Shown here in pieces: positions 28,564-42,308 of a stretch of 64,000 bases of DNA. Both the position numbers and the translations under genes were made by a program. The notes below the pieces were generated by a model, which searched no databases, was not told the origin of the DNA, and saw only the letters and a list, made by a program, of their open reading frames with translations. Origin of the DNA: an uncultured Raoultella sp. (lineage in GTDB: Bacteria; Pseudomonadota; Gammaproteobacteria; Enterobacterales; Enterobacteriaceae); assembly GCA_900759445.1 (NCBI GenBank), contig CAAEVH010000033.1, positions 1 through 64,000 of the forward strand, in the 5' to 3' direction. Every line of letters begins with the position of its first letter. Positions within the stretch are counted from its first letter, which is position 1.

Positions 28564-29073
28564 TCAGATAGGTTTGGCCAGAATATGCAGCGTGCTCATC
28601 TGGGTAGCGGAGCGGAATACGCTGTCTTTCACATATTGCATACCTGAGCGCTCATAAAAACGCCTGGCGCCGGGATTGCTGGCGAGGACTTCTAACCACA
28701 GCCAGTCATCGCCCGCCGCCTTTGCCCGCGCTTCAACGGCGCTAAAAATCTGCTCACCGTAGCCATGTCCTGTTTCAGTTGGCAGTAAATAGAGCTTATG
28801 CAGCAACGTGCCGCGCGGACCATCGGGCGCCATCGGCTGATGGCAGCTGTATTTTGCGAAGCCGACAGGATGCCGGGCTTCGGCAATCAGCCAGCAGCTG
28901 CGCTCGTCGCTGAGGCTGTGGTGAAGGGCGGGCAGGGAGTACTCCTGCTGGAGGAAGTGCACCAGCTCACTGGCGCTGTGCCAGAGGTGGGCGAAGTGGT
29001 GGCGATAGCTGGCGTTCCCCATTTCACTCAGCAGGGGAGCGTCTTCCCGTTGCGCCGTACGTATTGTCAGCAT
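28564..29073 (-). CDS. GNAT-family N-acetyltransferase
   Basis: The 169-residue protein has a GNAT core: LHKLYLLPTETGHGYGEQIF near residues 91-110 is the acetyl-CoA binding strand and loop, and NPGARRFYERSGM the C-terminal motif. The ATG at 29073 behind AAGGA is chosen over an upstream ATG at 29106. Family members acetylate small molecules or protein N-termini; the substrate here cannot be told. It is the promoter-proximal member of a two-gene unit with the hexapeptide acyltransferase. Confidence 0.85.
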   Translation of the reverse strand: MLTIRTAQREDAPLLSEMGNASYRHHFAHLWHSASELVHFLQQEYSLPALHHSLSDERSCWLIAEARHPVGFAKYSCHQPMAPDGPRGTLLHKLYLLPTETGHGYGEQIFSAVEARAKAAGDDWLWLEVLASNPGARRFYERSGMQYVKDSVFRSATQMSTLHILAKPI

Positions 29074-29219
29074 TGCTGTATCCTTTTTAACCCGCCAGTC
29101 TGGCAAGTGATTGTTACATTTGACGCAACAGACGCAAAAAGTTAACGAATAATATCGATCTGGATCACGTTTTTGCGTTATACAGATCGGCAGGAATAAC
29201 GAATATAAGAGGTGTGCCT

Positions 29220-29630
29220 ATGCCGTCGGTCTATCGTCCGTTGGTCAATTTTGTGGCGACCGCCATGCAGGCGGTTTTGAATCTGGCGCTGCTGTGCCTG
29301 GGGGTCATCCTGGTGGTTTTCCTCGGGAAAGAGACGTTCCATCTGGCGCATGTCCTGTTTACTCCGGAACCGGTCAGTAAGTACAAGCTGGTCGAAGGGC
29401 TGGTGGTCTATTTTCTCTATTTCGAATTTATCGCGCTGATTGTGAAGTACTTTGAGTCGGGCTTTCACTTTCCGCTGCGCTATTTTGTCTATATCGGTAT
29501 TACGGCGATTGTGCGTCTGATTATTGTCGATCACGAATCGCCCATGGCGGTGCTTATCTATTCGGCAGCGATCCTGATTCTGGTGATTACGCTGTGGCTG
29601 TGTAACTCCAACCGCCTGAAACGCGAATAA
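29220..29630 (+). CDS. psiE: Phosphate-starvation-inducible membrane protein PsiE
   Basis: This 136-residue inner-membrane protein has four hydrophobic segments and matches E. coli PsiE in length and sequence. The ATG at 29220 follows AAGAGG at seven bases; a GTG at 29214 is less well placed. In E. coli psiE is induced by PhoB and repressed by CRP. A CRP half-site ATCGATCTGGATCACG lies about 50 bp upstream, but I see no clear Pho box. Its biochemical role is unknown. Confidence 0.94.
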   Translation: MPSVYRPLVNFVATAMQAVLNLALLCLGVILVVFLGKETFHLAHVLFTPEPVSKYKLVEGLVVYFLYFEFIALIVKYFESGFHFPLRYFVYIGITAIVRLIIVDHESPMAVLIYSAAILILVITLWLCNSNRLKRE

Positions 29631-29635
29631 AAAAA

Positions 29636-29655
29636 AGCGGCCTTCAGAGGCCGCT
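29636..29655 (-). terminator. malEFG operon terminator
   Basis: Read leftward, AGCGGCC and GGCCGCT form a 7-bp stem followed by at least six T residues. It lies 170 bp after the malG stop, leaving a long 3' UTR. Confidence 0.85.
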
Positions 29656-29825
29656 GACCAACAGTCACAAAACTTAATTTATGTAGGGTCCAGTTGAGGA
29701 TAGCAGTGGCATTTGCCTTACTTTTTCAGCTGAGGGCGGTAGTTGCCGTACCCGGTTGGGGTTCGTGTACAGCAACTAAAGCACCATCCCTCCGCTGAAA
29801 TTTGGGGCGGGTATAACGATGAAAC
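29656..29825 (-). ncRNA. structured malG 3' UTR, candidate MalH-like sRNA
   Basis: The malEFG message runs about 170 nt past malG before its terminator and has no reading frame there. TTTCAGCTGAGGG (29724-29736) pairs with CCCTCCGCTGAAA (29788-29800) with one mismatch, and inside it AGTTGC (29741-29746) pairs with GCAACT (29772-29777), giving a long two-part stem. E. coli makes the sRNA MalH from the same 3' UTR. Identity with MalH is inferred from position only. Confidence 0.5.
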
Positions 29826-30716
29826 TTAACCTTTCACCCCGCCTGCCGTCAGGCCATTAACCAGCCAGCGCTGGGCCAGCAGGAAGACAACAGTAATCGG
29901 AATGGCGGAGAGCACCGCCGCGGCGGCAAAGTCGCCCCACAGATAGTTCTGCGGGTTGAGATACTGTTGCATACCGACGGCCAGGGTATAGCTGTTCACA
30001 TCGCGCAGCAGCAGCGAGGCCACCGGTACTTCGGTAATCGCGGCAATGAACGACAGAATAAATACGACGGCCAGAATCGGTACCGACAGCGGCAGCAGGA
30101 CCAGACGGAAGGCCTGCCACGGCGTCGCGCCATCCAGCGCCGCCGCTTCTTCCAGCGAGCCATCGATAGTTTCGAAGTAGCCCTTAATCGTCCAGACGTG
30201 CAGCGCAATTCCGCCCATATAGGCGAAGATGACGCCGCCATGGGTGTTCAGGCCGACGAACGGTAAATACTGGCCGAGGCGGTCAAACAAGGCGTATAAC
30301 GCCACCAGCGACAGCACCGCCGGGAACATCTGGAAAATCAACATCCCTTTCAGCAGGGTCGCTTTGCCCGGGAAGCGCATACGGGCGAAGGCATAGGCGC
30401 AGGTCGTGGACAGCGCCACGATACCGATGGCGGTGATCCCGGCCACTTTCACCGAGTTCCACAACCACAGCAGAACCGGGAAAGGTGGCGGGGTGACGCG
30501 GCCGTCAGCGTGTTCAACGCTGAAGCCCAGCGCCAGCCGCCAGTGCTCCCAGGAGATTTGGTCCGGGATCAGGCTACCGGTGGCGAAGTTACCCTCGCGC
30601 AGAGAGATAGCAATAACCATCAGCAGCGGGAACATAATCGCCGCGATGAAAACCAGCAGCAGGAGGTGCGTGGTGAGTAAACGCAGCTTCTGAGATTTGG
30701 GTTGTACCATAGCCAT
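29826..30716 (-). CDS. malG: Maltose/maltodextrin ABC transporter permease MalG
   Basis: MalG is one of the two inner-membrane permeases of the MalFGK2 maltose importer. The 296 residues match E. coli MalG. The EAA loop that contacts MalK is seen as [22 protein letters not shown] split over about residues 189-210. It follows malF after 14 bp, with AAGGAGG before the start, and is the last gene of malEFG. Confidence 0.97.
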   Translation of the reverse strand: MAMVQPKSQKLRLLTTHLLLLVFIAAIMFPLLMVIAISLREGNFATGSLIPDQISWEHWRLALGFSVEHADGRVTPPPFPVLLWLWNSVKVAGITAIGIVALSTTCAYAFARMRFPGKATLLKGMLIFQMFPAVLSLVALYALFDRLGQYLPFVGLNTHGGVIFAYMGGIALHVWTIKGYFETIDGSLEEAAALDGATPWQAFRLVLLPLSVPILAVVFILSFIAAITEVPVASLLLRDVNSYTLAVGMQQYLNPQNYLWGDFAAAAVLSAIPITVVFLLAQRWLVNGLTAGGVKG

Positions 30717-30730
30717 GTTCAGAGCCCTCC

Positions 30731-32275
30731 TTAGTCGAATTTCATTCGTGTGGCTTTCAGGTTAACAATCGCCAGTACGCCCACCAGCAGGAAGATCAGG
30801 GTGGCGATAGCTGCCGCCAGACCGAAGTCCTGACCGCCGCCGCCTTCGAAGGCGATACGGTAGGTGTAGCTGACCAGCAGGTCGGTATAGCCGGCCGGCG
30901 TGGTGGTGCCGAGACGGTCCGGACCGCCGTTGGTTAACAGCTGAATCAACACGAAGTTGTTAAAGTTGAAGGCGAAGCTGGCGATCATCAGCGGCGTCAG
31001 CGGCTTAATCAGCAGCGGCAGCGTAATCTTAAAGAAGTTCTGGAACGGACCGGCGCCGTCCATTGCCGATGCTTCGTACAGGTCGTCAGGGATAGCTTTC
31101 AGCAGGCCCATGCACAGAATCATCATGTACGGGTAGCCCAGCCAGGTGTTGACGATAACGATCATCGAACGCGCGGTGGTCGGGTCGCTGAACCAGGCCG
31201 GTTTGATGCCGAACAGCGCGCTGAGCATCATGTTGATTTCACCAAAGCTCTGGTTGAACAGCCCTTTGAAAATCAGAATCGAGATAAACGACGGTACGGC
31301 GTAAGGCAGAATCAGCAGAACACGGTAAATCGCTTTACCTTTCAAAGACTCCCACTGTACGAGGCAGGCGAGGATCATGCCTACGGCCACGGTCAGAATC
31401 ACCGTCAGGACTGAGAAGACCACCGTCCAGACGAAGATAGCGAAGAACGGTTTCTGAATTCCTTCGTCGGTAAAGACGCGGGTGAAGTTATCCCAGCCGA
31501 TCCCGACGGTGTAACCCGGGCTCAGCTTCTCAGCGCCCCAGCTACCGTCAGCGTTGATGGACTGGTAGAAACCGACGTCATTGTTCGGACGATATTTTAC
31601 GCCGCTCTGATTGTTGGCCAGCGTGCCATCATTCGCCAGTGTGTACAGCGGCTGGGTACCGGAGAACTGGCGCAGTGAGCTCATGATCACTTTGCTGTCG
31701 TCAGGCAGGATGGCGGTCAATTGGTTCAGCGCGGTGCGGTTTTGGGTGATGATACGCAGGTTCGCGCGTTCGCCTTCCGGCAGCGCTTCACCTTCTTTTA
31801 AGGCCAGTTTCTGCTCGCCGCCGAGTTTAAAGGCATCGGAGACGTAATTTTTGCCGCTGTCGCCATCGGTCAGCGCCAGTTTCCACTCATCTCCCGCCGG
31901 GAACAGCGAGAAGTTGTAGGATTTACCGGCCTGGAAGGAGCGATCCATCAGCACTTCCTGAGCGCGCTCAAAGGTCAGCTGGTTGGTGCTGCTGTAGTTG
32001 GTGAAGGCGATGGCGATGGTGCAGACCAGCGGGAACAGGACGAACAGCCCCATCCCGGCGAGACCCGGGTAGACATAGCGCCAGGCATAAGCCTTGCGGT
32101 TGGTAAAGATATACAGGCCAGCTGAGCTTAAAATCAGCGTCAGGATGGCAAACAGGTACTCCCCCTGGGCGTACATCAAAACGACAAGGTAACCCACCAG
32201 CAGGCACAGCAAGCCAATCACAGACCATGTCAGCTGCGGGCTTTGCCACCAGTGTTTCTTTTTAACGACATCCAT
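30731..32275 (-). CDS. malF: Maltose/maltodextrin ABC transporter permease MalF
   Basis: MalF is the larger permease of MalFGK2. The 514 residues match E. coli in length, with eight membrane segments and a large periplasmic P2 loop (about residues 93-275) that contacts MalE. The EAA motif is near [20 protein letters not shown]. The ATG at 32275 corresponds to the E. coli start; an ATG three codons upstream lies too close to AGAGG. REP-type hairpins separate it from malE. Confidence 0.97.
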   Translation of the reverse strand: MDVVKKKHWWQSPQLTWSVIGLLCLLVGYLVVLMYAQGEYLFAILTLILSSAGLYIFTNRKAYAWRYVYPGLAGMGLFVLFPLVCTIAIAFTNYSSTNQLTFERAQEVLMDRSFQAGKSYNFSLFPAGDEWKLALTDGDSGKNYVSDAFKLGGEQKLALKEGEALPEGERANLRIITQNRTALNQLTAILPDDSKVIMSSLRQFSGTQPLYTLANDGTLANNQSGVKYRPNNDVGFYQSINADGSWGAEKLSPGYTVGIGWDNFTRVFTDEGIQKPFFAIFVWTVVFSVLTVILTVAVGMILACLVQWESLKGKAIYRVLLILPYAVPSFISILIFKGLFNQSFGEINMMLSALFGIKPAWFSDPTTARSMIVIVNTWLGYPYMMILCMGLLKAIPDDLYEASAMDGAGPFQNFFKITLPLLIKPLTPLMIASFAFNFNNFVLIQLLTNGGPDRLGTTTPAGYTDLLVSYTYRIAFEGGGGQDFGLAAAIATLIFLLVGVLAIVNLKATRMKFD

Positions 32276-32310
32276 GGGGATCATCCTCTACAGCGGTGAA
32301 AACTTATTTG

Positions 32311-32388
32311 TCAGGCCGCGCTTACGCTCGCCTGACCTACGGCCCAGGCCGTAGTGGTAGGGCGGGTAGCTAAGCGCCACCCGCCATT
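32311..32388. repeat. REP/BIME-type hairpins between malE and malF
   Basis: Three inverted repeats stand in a row: TCAGGC/GCCTGA (32313-32337), ACGGCC/GGCCGT (32341-32354) and GGCGGGT/ACCCGCC (32363-32387). In E. coli REP sequences in this gap stabilise the upstream malE message so that MalE outnumbers MalF and MalG. Confidence 0.8.
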
Positions 32389-32391
32389 TTC

Positions 32392-33951
<1,560 letters not shown>

Positions 33952-35061
33952 ATGGCGAGCGTACAGCTGCGAAATATAACGAAAGCCTGGGGTGACGTGG
34001 TGGTGTCGAAAGATATCAATCTCGACATCCAGGAAGGGGAGTTCGTGGTGTTTGTCGGGCCATCGGGCTGCGGCAAATCAACCCTGCTGCGTATGATTGC
34101 CGGGCTGGAAACCATAACCAGCGGTGATTTATTTATTGGTGACGCGCGAATGAACGATATCCCTCCGGCCGAACGCGGTATCGGGATGGTGTTCCAGTCT
34201 TATGCGCTTTACCCTCATCTGTCCGTTGCGGAAAACATGTCTTTCGGCCTCAAGCTGGCCGGTGCTAAAAAAGATTTAATTAACCAGCGCGTCACTCAGG
34301 TTGCGGAAGTTCTGCAGCTGGCGCATCTGCTGGAGCGTAAGCCGAAGGCATTATCCGGTGGACAGCGTCAGCGCGTGGCGATTGGCCGTACCTTGGTTGC
34401 TGAACCCCGCGTATTCCTGCTCGACGAACCACTTTCTAACCTCGATGCCGCGCTGCGCGTGCAGATGCGTATCGAAATCTCCCGTCTGCATAAGCGCCTT
34501 GGGCGCACGATGATCTACGTTACCCACGATCAGGTCGAAGCGATGACGCTGGCCGACAAAATTGTGGTGCTGGATGCCGGCCGCGTTGCGCAGGTCGGGA
34601 AACCGCTGGAACTGTATCACTACCCGGCCGATCGCTTTGTTGCGGGCTTTATTGGTTCGCCAAAGATGAACTTCCTGCCGGTAAAAGTGACTGCAACCGC
34701 CATTGAGCAGGTTCAGGTAGAACTGCCGAACCGCCAGCACGTCTGGCTGCCGGTGGACAGCGCCCGCGTTCAGGTTGGCGCCAATATGTCCTTAGGCATC
34801 CGCCCGGAACATCTGCTGCCCAGCGATATCGCCGACGTCACTCTGGAAGGGGTCGTTCAGGTGGTTGAGCAGCTTGGTCACGAAACACAAATTCATATCC
34901 AGATCCCCGCCATCCGTCAAAACCTGGTTTACCGCCAGAACGACGTGGTGTTGGTAGAAGAGGGAGCCACATTCGCTATCGGTTTGCCACCAGAGCGCTG
35001 CCATTTATTCCGTGAGGATGGTACGGCGTGTCGTCGGTTGCATAAAGAGCCGGGCGTGTAA
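33952..35061 (+). CDS. malK: Maltose/maltodextrin ABC transporter ATPase MalK
   Basis: MalK is the ATPase of MalFGK2 and also binds and restrains MalT when no maltose enters. Walker [10 protein letters not shown] is near residues 36-44, the signature is [15 protein letters not shown], and Walker B is [13 protein letters not shown]; the C-terminal regulatory domain is complete. The ATG at 33952 with GGGAG six bases before it gives 369 residues. An ATG at 33946 is too close to that site. lamB follows in the same operon after 100 bp. Confidence 0.97.
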   Translation: MASVQLRNITKAWGDVVVSKDINLDIQEGEFVVFVGPSGCGKSTLLRMIAGLETITSGDLFIGDARMNDIPPAERGIGMVFQSYALYPHLSVAENMSFGLKLAGAKKDLINQRVTQVAEVLQLAHLLERKPKALSGGQRQRVAIGRTLVAEPRVFLLDEPLSNLDAALRVQMRIEISRLHKRLGRTMIYVTHDQVEAMTLADKIVVLDAGRVAQVGKPLELYHYPADRFVAGFIGSPKMNFLPVKVTATAIEQVQVELPNRQHVWLPVDSARVQVGANMSLGIRPEHLLPSDIADVTLEGVVQVVEQLGHETQIHIQIPAIRQNLVYRQNDVVLVEEGATFAIGLPPERCHLFREDGTACRRLHKEPGV

Positions 35062-35095
35062 GGCTTCCCATTAAAAAAAAACACGAACCCCATAG

Positions 35096-36472
<1,377 letters not shown>

Positions 36473-36497
36473 TCCAACCTGACGTGTGATGACCAAA

Positions 36498-36517
36498 AGA
36501 GGGGCGCAAGCCCCTCT
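36498..36517 (+). other. hairpin between lamB and malM
   Basis: AGAGGGGC and GCCCCTCT form a perfect 8-bp stem with a GCAA loop and no T run. It may partly stop transcription or protect the lamB message, which must be made in excess over malM. Confidence 0.6.
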
Positions 36518-36579
36518 ATCTTCGGCTCAGCGGGCTATTGCCTGGCTACCGCTTGGCCATCGGAATTGAGGTGATAACA

Positions 36580-37530
36580 ATGAAAATGAAGAAAAGTCTC
36601 GTTGCCCTCTGCCTGTCCGCCGGCCTGCTGGCCAGCGTACCCGCAGTCAGTTTTGCCGATGTGAATTTCGTGCCGCAGAATACTTCTGCCGCACCGACCA
36701 TTCCTGCTTCCGCGTTACAACAGCTAACCTGGACGCCGGTCGACCAATCGAAAACGCAAACCACAAAGTTAGCGACGGCTGGCCAGTCGCTGAATATCCC
36801 CGGCATCGTCGGCCCCGTGGCGGCCTACAGCGTCCCGGCAAATATCGGTGAGCTGACCCTGACCCTGACCAGTGAAGTGAATAAGCAAACCAGCGTTTAT
36901 GCGCCAAATGTGCTGATTCTTGACCAGAATATGACGCCATCGGCGTTTTTCCCAAGCAGCTACTTCACCTATCTGGAGCCGGGCGTGATGAGCTCGGATC
37001 GCCTGGAAGGGGTGATGCGCCTGACTCCGGCTTTAGGTCAGCAAAAAATCTATGTGCTGGTCTTTACTACCCCGCAGGATTTGCAGCAGACCACCAAATT
37101 AATCGATCCGGCGAAGGCCTACGCCAAAGGCACAGGTAATGCTGTGCCGGATATTCCGGACCCGATTGCCAAACATACCACCGAAGGTACCCTGGGTCTG
37201 AAGGTGAAAACTTCTTCCGGCTCCAGCGTGCTGGTTGGGCCGCTGTTTGGCTCCTCCGGCCCGGGCCCAGTGACCGTCGGTAATACCGCGGCTCCGGTCT
37301 ACAACGCGCCAGCCGCCGCGCCGGCCGTTGCTCCAGTTGCGGCGCCAGCGCCGGCTGCGAAGAGCGAACCGATGCTTGACGATACGGAAACTTACTTTAA
37401 CAACGGCATCAAGCAGGCGGTTGCGAAAGGTGATATCGATAAAGCCCTTAAACTGATGAACGAAGCTGAGCGCCTCGGCTCGAAATCTGCTCGTTCCACC
37501 TTTATCAGCAGTGTAAAAGGCAAGGGGTGA
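36580..37530 (+). CDS. malM: Periplasmic maltose operon protein MalM
   Basis: MalM is an exported protein co-expressed with LamB; its exact role is unknown. The 316 residues begin with a signal peptide ending in AVSFA, near residue 26. The middle contains an alanine- and proline-rich linker (about residues 240-270), followed by a short helical C-terminal part with DTETYFNNGIKQAV. The start at 36580 follows GAGGTGA. It is about ten residues longer than E. coli MalM because of the linker. Confidence 0.94.
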   Translation: MKMKKSLVALCLSAGLLASVPAVSFADVNFVPQNTSAAPTIPASALQQLTWTPVDQSKTQTTKLATAGQSLNIPGIVGPVAAYSVPANIGELTLTLTSEVNKQTSVYAPNVLILDQNMTPSAFFPSSYFTYLEPGVMSSDRLEGVMRLTPALGQQKIYVLVFTTPQDLQQTTKLIDPAKAYAKGTGNAVPDIPDPIAKHTTEGTLGLKVKTSSGSSVLVGPLFGSSGPGPVTVGNTAAPVYNAPAAAPAVAPVAAPAPAAKSEPMLDDTETYFNNGIKQAVAKGDIDKALKLMNEAERLGSKSARSTFISSVKGKG

Positions 37531-37568
37531 TCGTCTCCCCACAATGCTGATGTTTAGGCACAGCCTTT

Positions 37569-37598
37569 AGGTGCGTCCGCCTGGACGCACCTTTTTTT
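37569..37598 (+). terminator. malM terminator
   Basis: AGGTGCGTCC and GGACGCACCT form a perfect 10-bp stem with a 4-base loop, followed by seven T residues. It ends the malK-lamB-malM operon. Confidence 0.93.
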
Positions 37599-37719
37599 AT
37601 CGCGTGGCGGCTGCTGTTGCATGGCTGTTACGCCGATGATCGTATCTTGACGCTTTGCCCGCCCTGACTGGCTTATTCTGCGATACAATGCTGCTACGTT
37701 ATGTAACGGAGAATCAGGC

Positions 37720-38217
37720 ATGTCACATCCTGCGCTTACGCAACTGCGTGCGCTGCGCTATTTTGCCGCGATACCCCCGCTGGAACCGCACCTGCGCGAC
37801 TGGCTGTTGCTGGAAGACTCAATGACTCAACGCTTTGAGCAACAAGGGAAAAAGGTCAGTGTTAATCGAGTCAACGAGGGTTTCGTCGGCCGGGAAGCGC
37901 TGGTGGGTGAAGAGGCGTTGCTGCCGGATGAAGCGCGTTACTGGCTGCGGGAAATCATACTTTGCGCCAATGGTGAACCCTGGCTCGCTGGCCGAACGGT
38001 CGTGCCTGAGTCGACGCTGTGCGGCCCGGAACTGGCCCTGCAGCAGTTGGGGCAGACGCCGCTGGGGCGTTATTTGTTCACGTCATCGACATTAACCCGC
38101 GATTTTATTGAAATTGGGCGCACAGCAGAGCTGTGGGGGCGTCGTTCTCGCCTGCGGCTGAGCGGTAAACCGCTGCTGCTGACAGAACTTTTTCTGCCTG
38201 CGTCGCCGCTGTATTAA
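37720..38217 (+). CDS. ubiC: Chorismate pyruvate-lyase UbiC
   Basis: UbiC removes pyruvate from chorismate to make 4-hydroxybenzoate, the first step of ubiquinone synthesis. The 165 residues equal E. coli UbiC. The catalytic Arg is in RYWLREI (about residue 77) and the Glu in [14 protein letters not shown] near the C-terminus. The start follows AACGGAG. ubiA comes 12 bp later in the same operon. Confidence 0.97.
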   Translation: MSHPALTQLRALRYFAAIPPLEPHLRDWLLLEDSMTQRFEQQGKKVSVNRVNEGFVGREALVGEEALLPDEARYWLREIILCANGEPWLAGRTVVPESTLCGPELALQQLGQTPLGRYLFTSSTLTRDFIEIGRTAELWGRRSRLRLSGKPLLLTELFLPASPLY

Positions 38218-38229
38218 GAGGAAAAGAAA

Positions 38230-39099
38230 ATGGAGAGGAGTCTGGCGCAGAATAAGCTGTTGGCGTTTCATCGCCTGATGCGTACTGACAAACCCATTGG
38301 CGCGCTGCTGTTGCTGTGGCCGACGCTGTGGGCACTGTGGGTGGCGACGCCGGGGATTCCGCCGCTGTGGATTCTGGCCGTTTTTGTCGCCGGCGTCTGG
38401 CTGATGCGCGCCGCCGGCTGCGTGGTGAATGATTACGCCGACCGAAAGTTTGACGGCCATGTTAAACGCACCGCCCGCCGTCCGCTGCCCAGCGGCGATG
38501 TCTCGGAGAAAGAGGCCCGGATTCTGTTTGCCGTGCTGGTTGTGCTTTCGTTCCTGCTGGTGCTGACCTTAAACACCATGACCATCCTGCTGTCGGTGGC
38601 GGCGCTGGCGCTGGCGTGGGTGTATCCGTTTATGAAACGCTATACCCACTTGCCGCAGGTGGTGCTGGGCGCGGCGTTCGGCTGGTCGATTCCGATGGCC
38701 TTCTCGGCGGTGAGCGAAGCGTTGCCGTTAAGCTGCTGGCTGATGTTCCTCGCCAATATTTTGTGGGCGGTGGCTTACGATACCCAGTACGCGATGGTCG
38801 ACAGGGACGATGACGTCAAAATCGGGATTAAATCAACGGCGATCTTGTTCGGCGAACATGACCGTACCATTATCGGGATATTGCAGATTGGGGTGCTGGT
38901 ACTGCTGGCCGCCATCGGCTGGCTGAACGGGCTGCACTGGGAATATTACTGGTCGCTGTTTATCGCCGCAGGGCTGTTTTTCTGGCAGCAGAAGCTGATT
39001 TTCCGTCGCGAACGGGACGACTGCTTTAAAGCGTTTTTAAATAATAACTACGTCGGACTGGTGGTGTTTCTCGGTCTGGCGATGAGCTATCTGCAGTAG
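38230..39099 (+). CDS. ubiA: 4-hydroxybenzoate octaprenyltransferase UbiA
   Basis: UbiA attaches the octaprenyl tail to 4-hydroxybenzoate in the inner membrane. The 289-residue protein has eight to nine membrane helices and the two aspartate-rich motifs of the family, NDYADRKFD near residue 66 and [12 protein letters not shown] near 185. The ATG follows AAGAGGAAAAG. It is the second gene of ubiCA. Confidence 0.97.
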   Translation: MERSLAQNKLLAFHRLMRTDKPIGALLLLWPTLWALWVATPGIPPLWILAVFVAGVWLMRAAGCVVNDYADRKFDGHVKRTARRPLPSGDVSEKEARILFAVLVVLSFLLVLTLNTMTILLSVAALALAWVYPFMKRYTHLPQVVLGAAFGWSIPMAFSAVSEALPLSCWLMFLANILWAVAYDTQYAMVDRDDDVKIGIKSTAILFGEHDRTIIGILQIGVLVLLAAIGWLNGLHWEYYWSLFIAAGLFFWQQKLIFRRERDDCFKAFLNNNYVGLVVFLGLAMSYLQ

Positions 39100-39106
39100 T
39101 CTCTTC

Positions 39107-39150
39107 CTTTCCCCCGGCGTGCGGCGCAAACGCCATAGCCGGGGGAGAGG
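39107..39150. terminator. terminator between convergent ubiA and plsB
   Basis: TCCCCCGGC (39110-39118) pairs with GCCGGGGGA (39138-39146), with an inner GGCG/CGCC stem, and pyrimidine-rich flanks on either side. It lies between the two converging stop codons. Confidence 0.75.
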
Positions 39151-39167
39151 AAAGCCTGTCTCAGTCG

Positions 39168-41591
39168 TTACGCTTCATCCTGCGTGACGCTTTCAATCGT
39201 CAAGCGCACATCCGACGTAATCAGATCGGCCAGCATCTGGTAGACCTTCAGCGTCTCTGCCGGCTCAGCATCGCCGGTGTCGCTGATATAGCCCTCATCG
39301 CGCAGCGTCAGCACTAACGTACTGAATACCGCTTTATCGAAGAACTCCGGCGCGTTGATACCGTGCAGCACCGACAGACGCTGCGCCACCGTGCGGCTCT
39401 CTTTCTCCAGAGAACTGCGGTTGATGGACGGGTTCGCGCTCAGCAGCCAGAAGGTAATGGCGTAGCGCTGGAGCGTCTCGCGCGCGCCTGCGGCCAGCAG
39501 CTGCAAGGAACGGGAGTGGGACGGATTGATGCTGATTGCCTCATCGCTCAGGACAATCAGCCCCTGACGCTGCATTTCCGCCGCCAGGGCATCGATGACG
39601 CCAGCCAGCTCTGCTTTTTCCCAGCGCAGGAATAGCTCGGCCTTCAGCAGCGGATAGAACATCTCAACGTGACGCAGCACTTCCGCGCGGGTGATACGAC
39701 GATGCTGGGTAATGATCGCCGCCAGCAGCGACGGCAGCATCAGCATATGGGCGATGTTGTTGCGGTAGTAGGTCATCAGCACCGCCTGCTCGCGCGGCAG
39801 AATGATGATATCGCCGATGGTATCTTTCTCGACCTCGAACTTATTCATCTTCAGCGCGTGGTCAATCAGCTCGCTGGCGGAGGCCGTCGGCGTTGTCGCA
39901 TCCGGGGAGTACGGTACGTTGCGCAGCAGATCGAGGTAGCACTCCAGCTGTTGCGTCAGCTGTTCGCGGGTCAACGAGCGCTGACGAGAGGCCAGCAGCG
40001 CGGTGCAGCACAGGTTCATGGCGTTGGCCGCGCCGGCGTTGTTGATGCGCACCATCAAGTCGGAAGCAATATTGTTGACCGTCGGCGTCAGCCACGATGG
40101 GCGAACCGCTTCGATCGGATCGATAGACTCACGCCATTCCGGAACATGCTGGTTCAGGTAAGTCATCAGCGGCAGAGGTTCGCCAAAGTTAACATAGCCC
40201 TGACCGAGGTTACGCAGCTTGCTCAGGCCGCGCAGCATCTGCGGCAGACTCTCTTTTTCTTTCGTCGCACCGCGCAGCTCTTTGGCGTAGGTGCCCACTT
40301 CCATCACGTGCTCGTAACCGATGTAGATAGGCACCAGCGTGATCGGTCGGGTCCCGCCGCGCAGCATGGCCTGGATGGTCATCGACAGGGTACCGGTTTT
40401 CGGATCCAGCAGACGGCCGGTACGCGAGCGGCCCCCTTCAACGAAGTACTCCACGGAGTAACCCCGGCTGAACAACTCGCCGAGATATTCGCGGAACACC
40501 GTTGAATAGAGCTTATTGCCCTTAAAGGTACGACGAATAAAGAATGCGCCACCGCGGCGGAAAATGGGGCCTGCTGGCCAGAAGTTCAGGTTGATACCGG
40601 CGGCAATATGCGGCGGCACCAGCCCCTGGTGATACAGCACGTAGGAGAGCAGCAGGTAGTCCATATGGCTACGATGGCACGGTACGTAGACAATCTCGTG
40701 CCCTTCATGGGCCAACTGACGTACGCGCTCGGCGTTGTGGACGTTGATCCCCTGATAGAGACGGTTCCAGGTAAAACCGAGAACGCGGTCGGTCAGGCGA
40801 ATCATCTCATAAGAGAAGTTCGCGGCGATCTCTTCCATCAGCGCGATGGCGTTTTGCTGCGCCTTCTCATGGGAGATTTTCTTGCTGCGCGCTTCATCTT
40901 CTACCGCGCGGGCGATGGCTTTGGATGCCAGCAGCTTATTGAACAGGTCCTGACGCGCCGGCAGACGTGGGCCGACGGCTGCCAGACGCTGGCGGGCGAA
41001 GTGCATACGCGCGACGCGGGCCAGCTTCTGGGCGATAATTTTATCGGTGCCGTGTTCGGTGGCCATTCTGCGCAGAGAAACCGGCGGCGAGAAACGGACA
41101 AAGCTGTCGCGTCCCAGCCACAGAACGGCGAAGAACTTCTGAATGCCATTCAGCATGCGCAGCGGCGGGTTAACTTCGCCTTTTTCGCGCCCAGGCGCAC
41201 GCCCAAACATCACCGACACCGGCACCATTTGCACGTCCAGGTCAGGATGGTTGCGGTGCAGATCCAGGTAGTCGTGGAACAGCTTAATCGACTCTTCTTT
41301 CGGCGCGTAGTAGGTAAAGACGCGCGGGCCGCCGTGGATAAAGACGTAGCGCGGCAGCAGCGCGCCGTCGATTTCCAGCGGTTCAAGCGGATCGGGTAAA
41401 TCGTGCTCCAGGCACTGAGCGCGCAGGGTCAGCAGGTCCGCCTTTGAATTATAAGGCAGGACGTACATGATAGGACGCGAGGTATCCAGCCCTAATTCCT
41501 GAGCAGGTTCTGCGGGAATAGACTTGCTTTTTACCAGCACCCGTAATGGTAAATTCAGTAATTTATAGTAAATTCGTTGCCAGCCGGACAT
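39168..41591 (-). CDS. plsB: Glycerol-3-phosphate 1-O-acyltransferase PlsB
   Basis: PlsB puts the first acyl chain on glycerol 3-phosphate at the inner membrane, starting phospholipid synthesis. The 807 residues match E. coli. The HX4D catalytic motif is in [11 protein letters not shown] near residues 304-313, and the following GRSRTGR and P-rich acyltransferase blocks are intact. It is divergent from dgkA, with a shared gap of about 130 bp, as in E. coli, linking synthesis of phospholipid with recycling of diacylglycerol. Confidence 0.98.
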   Translation of the reverse strand: MSGWQRIYYKLLNLPLRVLVKSKSIPAEPAQELGLDTSRPIMYVLPYNSKADLLTLRAQCLEHDLPDPLEPLEIDGALLPRYVFIHGGPRVFTYYAPKEESIKLFHDYLDLHRNHPDLDVQMVPVSVMFGRAPGREKGEVNPPLRMLNGIQKFFAVLWLGRDSFVRFSPPVSLRRMATEHGTDKIIAQKLARVARMHFARQRLAAVGPRLPARQDLFNKLLASKAIARAVEDEARSKKISHEKAQQNAIALMEEIAANFSYEMIRLTDRVLGFTWNRLYQGINVHNAERVRQLAHEGHEIVYVPCHRSHMDYLLLSYVLYHQGLVPPHIAAGINLNFWPAGPIFRRGGAFFIRRTFKGNKLYSTVFREYLGELFSRGYSVEYFVEGGRSRTGRLLDPKTGTLSMTIQAMLRGGTRPITLVPIYIGYEHVMEVGTYAKELRGATKEKESLPQMLRGLSKLRNLGQGYVNFGEPLPLMTYLNQHVPEWRESIDPIEAVRPSWLTPTVNNIASDLMVRINNAGAANAMNLCCTALLASRQRSLTREQLTQQLECYLDLLRNVPYSPDATTPTASASELIDHALKMNKFEVEKDTIGDIIILPREQAVLMTYYRNNIAHMLMLPSLLAAIITQHRRITRAEVLRHVEMFYPLLKAELFLRWEKAELAGVIDALAAEMQRQGLIVLSDEAISINPSHSRSLQLLAAGARETLQRYAITFWLLSANPSINRSSLEKESRTVAQRLSVLHGINAPEFFDKAVFSTLVLTLRDEGYISDTGDAEPAETLKVYQMLADLITSDVRLTIESVTQDEA

Positions 41592-41720
41592 AAACGATGT
41601 GAAGCCTCTGGTTAATCATGCAAATGCGCGGCAAGAATAACAGAAAGCGCGCAAAATTTCCGTTGCCACGCGGCAAACGCGTACACTCATTGACGTCATT
41701 TACATAAAAAGGTTCTTTTG

Positions 41721-42089
41721 ATGGCCAATAATACCACTGGGTTAACCCGAATCATTAAAGCGGCAGGTTATTCCTGGAAAGGGTTCCGTGCGGCATGGAT
41801 AAATGAGGCCGCATTTCGTCAAGAAGGCATCGCCGCCATTGTTGCTGTAGCGATAGCCTGCTGGCTGGACGTCGACGCCATCACGCGTGTGCTGCTGATA
41901 GGCTCGGTCCTGATAGTGATGATAGTCGAAATTCTTAATAGCGCGATTGAGGCGGTGGTGGACCGTATTGGCCCGGAACATCATGAGCTGTCCGGTCGGG
42001 CGAAAGATATGGGGTCTGCGGCGGTGCTGCTGGCCATTGCGATCGCGCTGATCACCTGGGCGCTCTTACTGTGGGCTCGCTATCACTGA
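41721..42089 (+). CDS. dgkA: Diacylglycerol kinase DgkA
   Basis: DgkA phosphorylates diacylglycerol, a by-product of membrane-derived oligosaccharide synthesis, back to phosphatidic acid. The 122-residue protein has three membrane helices and the conserved cytosolic motif EILNSAIEAVVDRIG with HELSGRAKDMGSAAV. The ATG at 41721 is the E. coli start; the TTG one codon upstream is not needed. The lexA-dinF operon follows in the same direction. Confidence 0.97.
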   Translation: MANNTTGLTRIIKAAGYSWKGFRAAWINEAAFRQEGIAAIVAVAIACWLDVDAITRVLLIGSVLIVMIVEILNSAIEAVVDRIGPEHHELSGRAKDMGSAAVLLAIAIALITWALLLWARYH

Positions 42090-42263
42090 GCGGCCACGTG
42101 GTGAGATATTCCGCTTTGCGATGTCTTCCCGGCGATCGGGCGAACCCGATGAGCTTTTGCCCGGCCGGCGACAATCACCCCTGGCGCCATGGGCTATCGG
42201 GGACGCAAAATGGAAAGAATCTCCTGATTTTTGTGTGAAATTTGATTCCAAAATCACCGTTAG

Positions 42264-42300
42264 CTGTATATACTCACAGCATAACTGTATATACACCCAG
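42264..42300 (+). promoter_or_regulatory. two LexA (SOS) boxes before lexA
   Basis: CTGTATATACTCACAG (42264-42279) and CTGTATATACACCCAG (42285-42300) both fit CTGT-N8-ACAG closely (the second ends CCAG). Their 21-bp spacing is the same as in E. coli, giving autorepression of lexA-dinF. Confidence 0.95.
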
Positions 42301-42308
42301 GGGGCGGG

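Noticed and set aside
39669..40505. Long rightward frame of 278 codons antisense to plsB.
   Set aside because: It is a mirror of the high-GC codon pattern of plsB with His/Gln/Arg-rich content and no recognisable domain.
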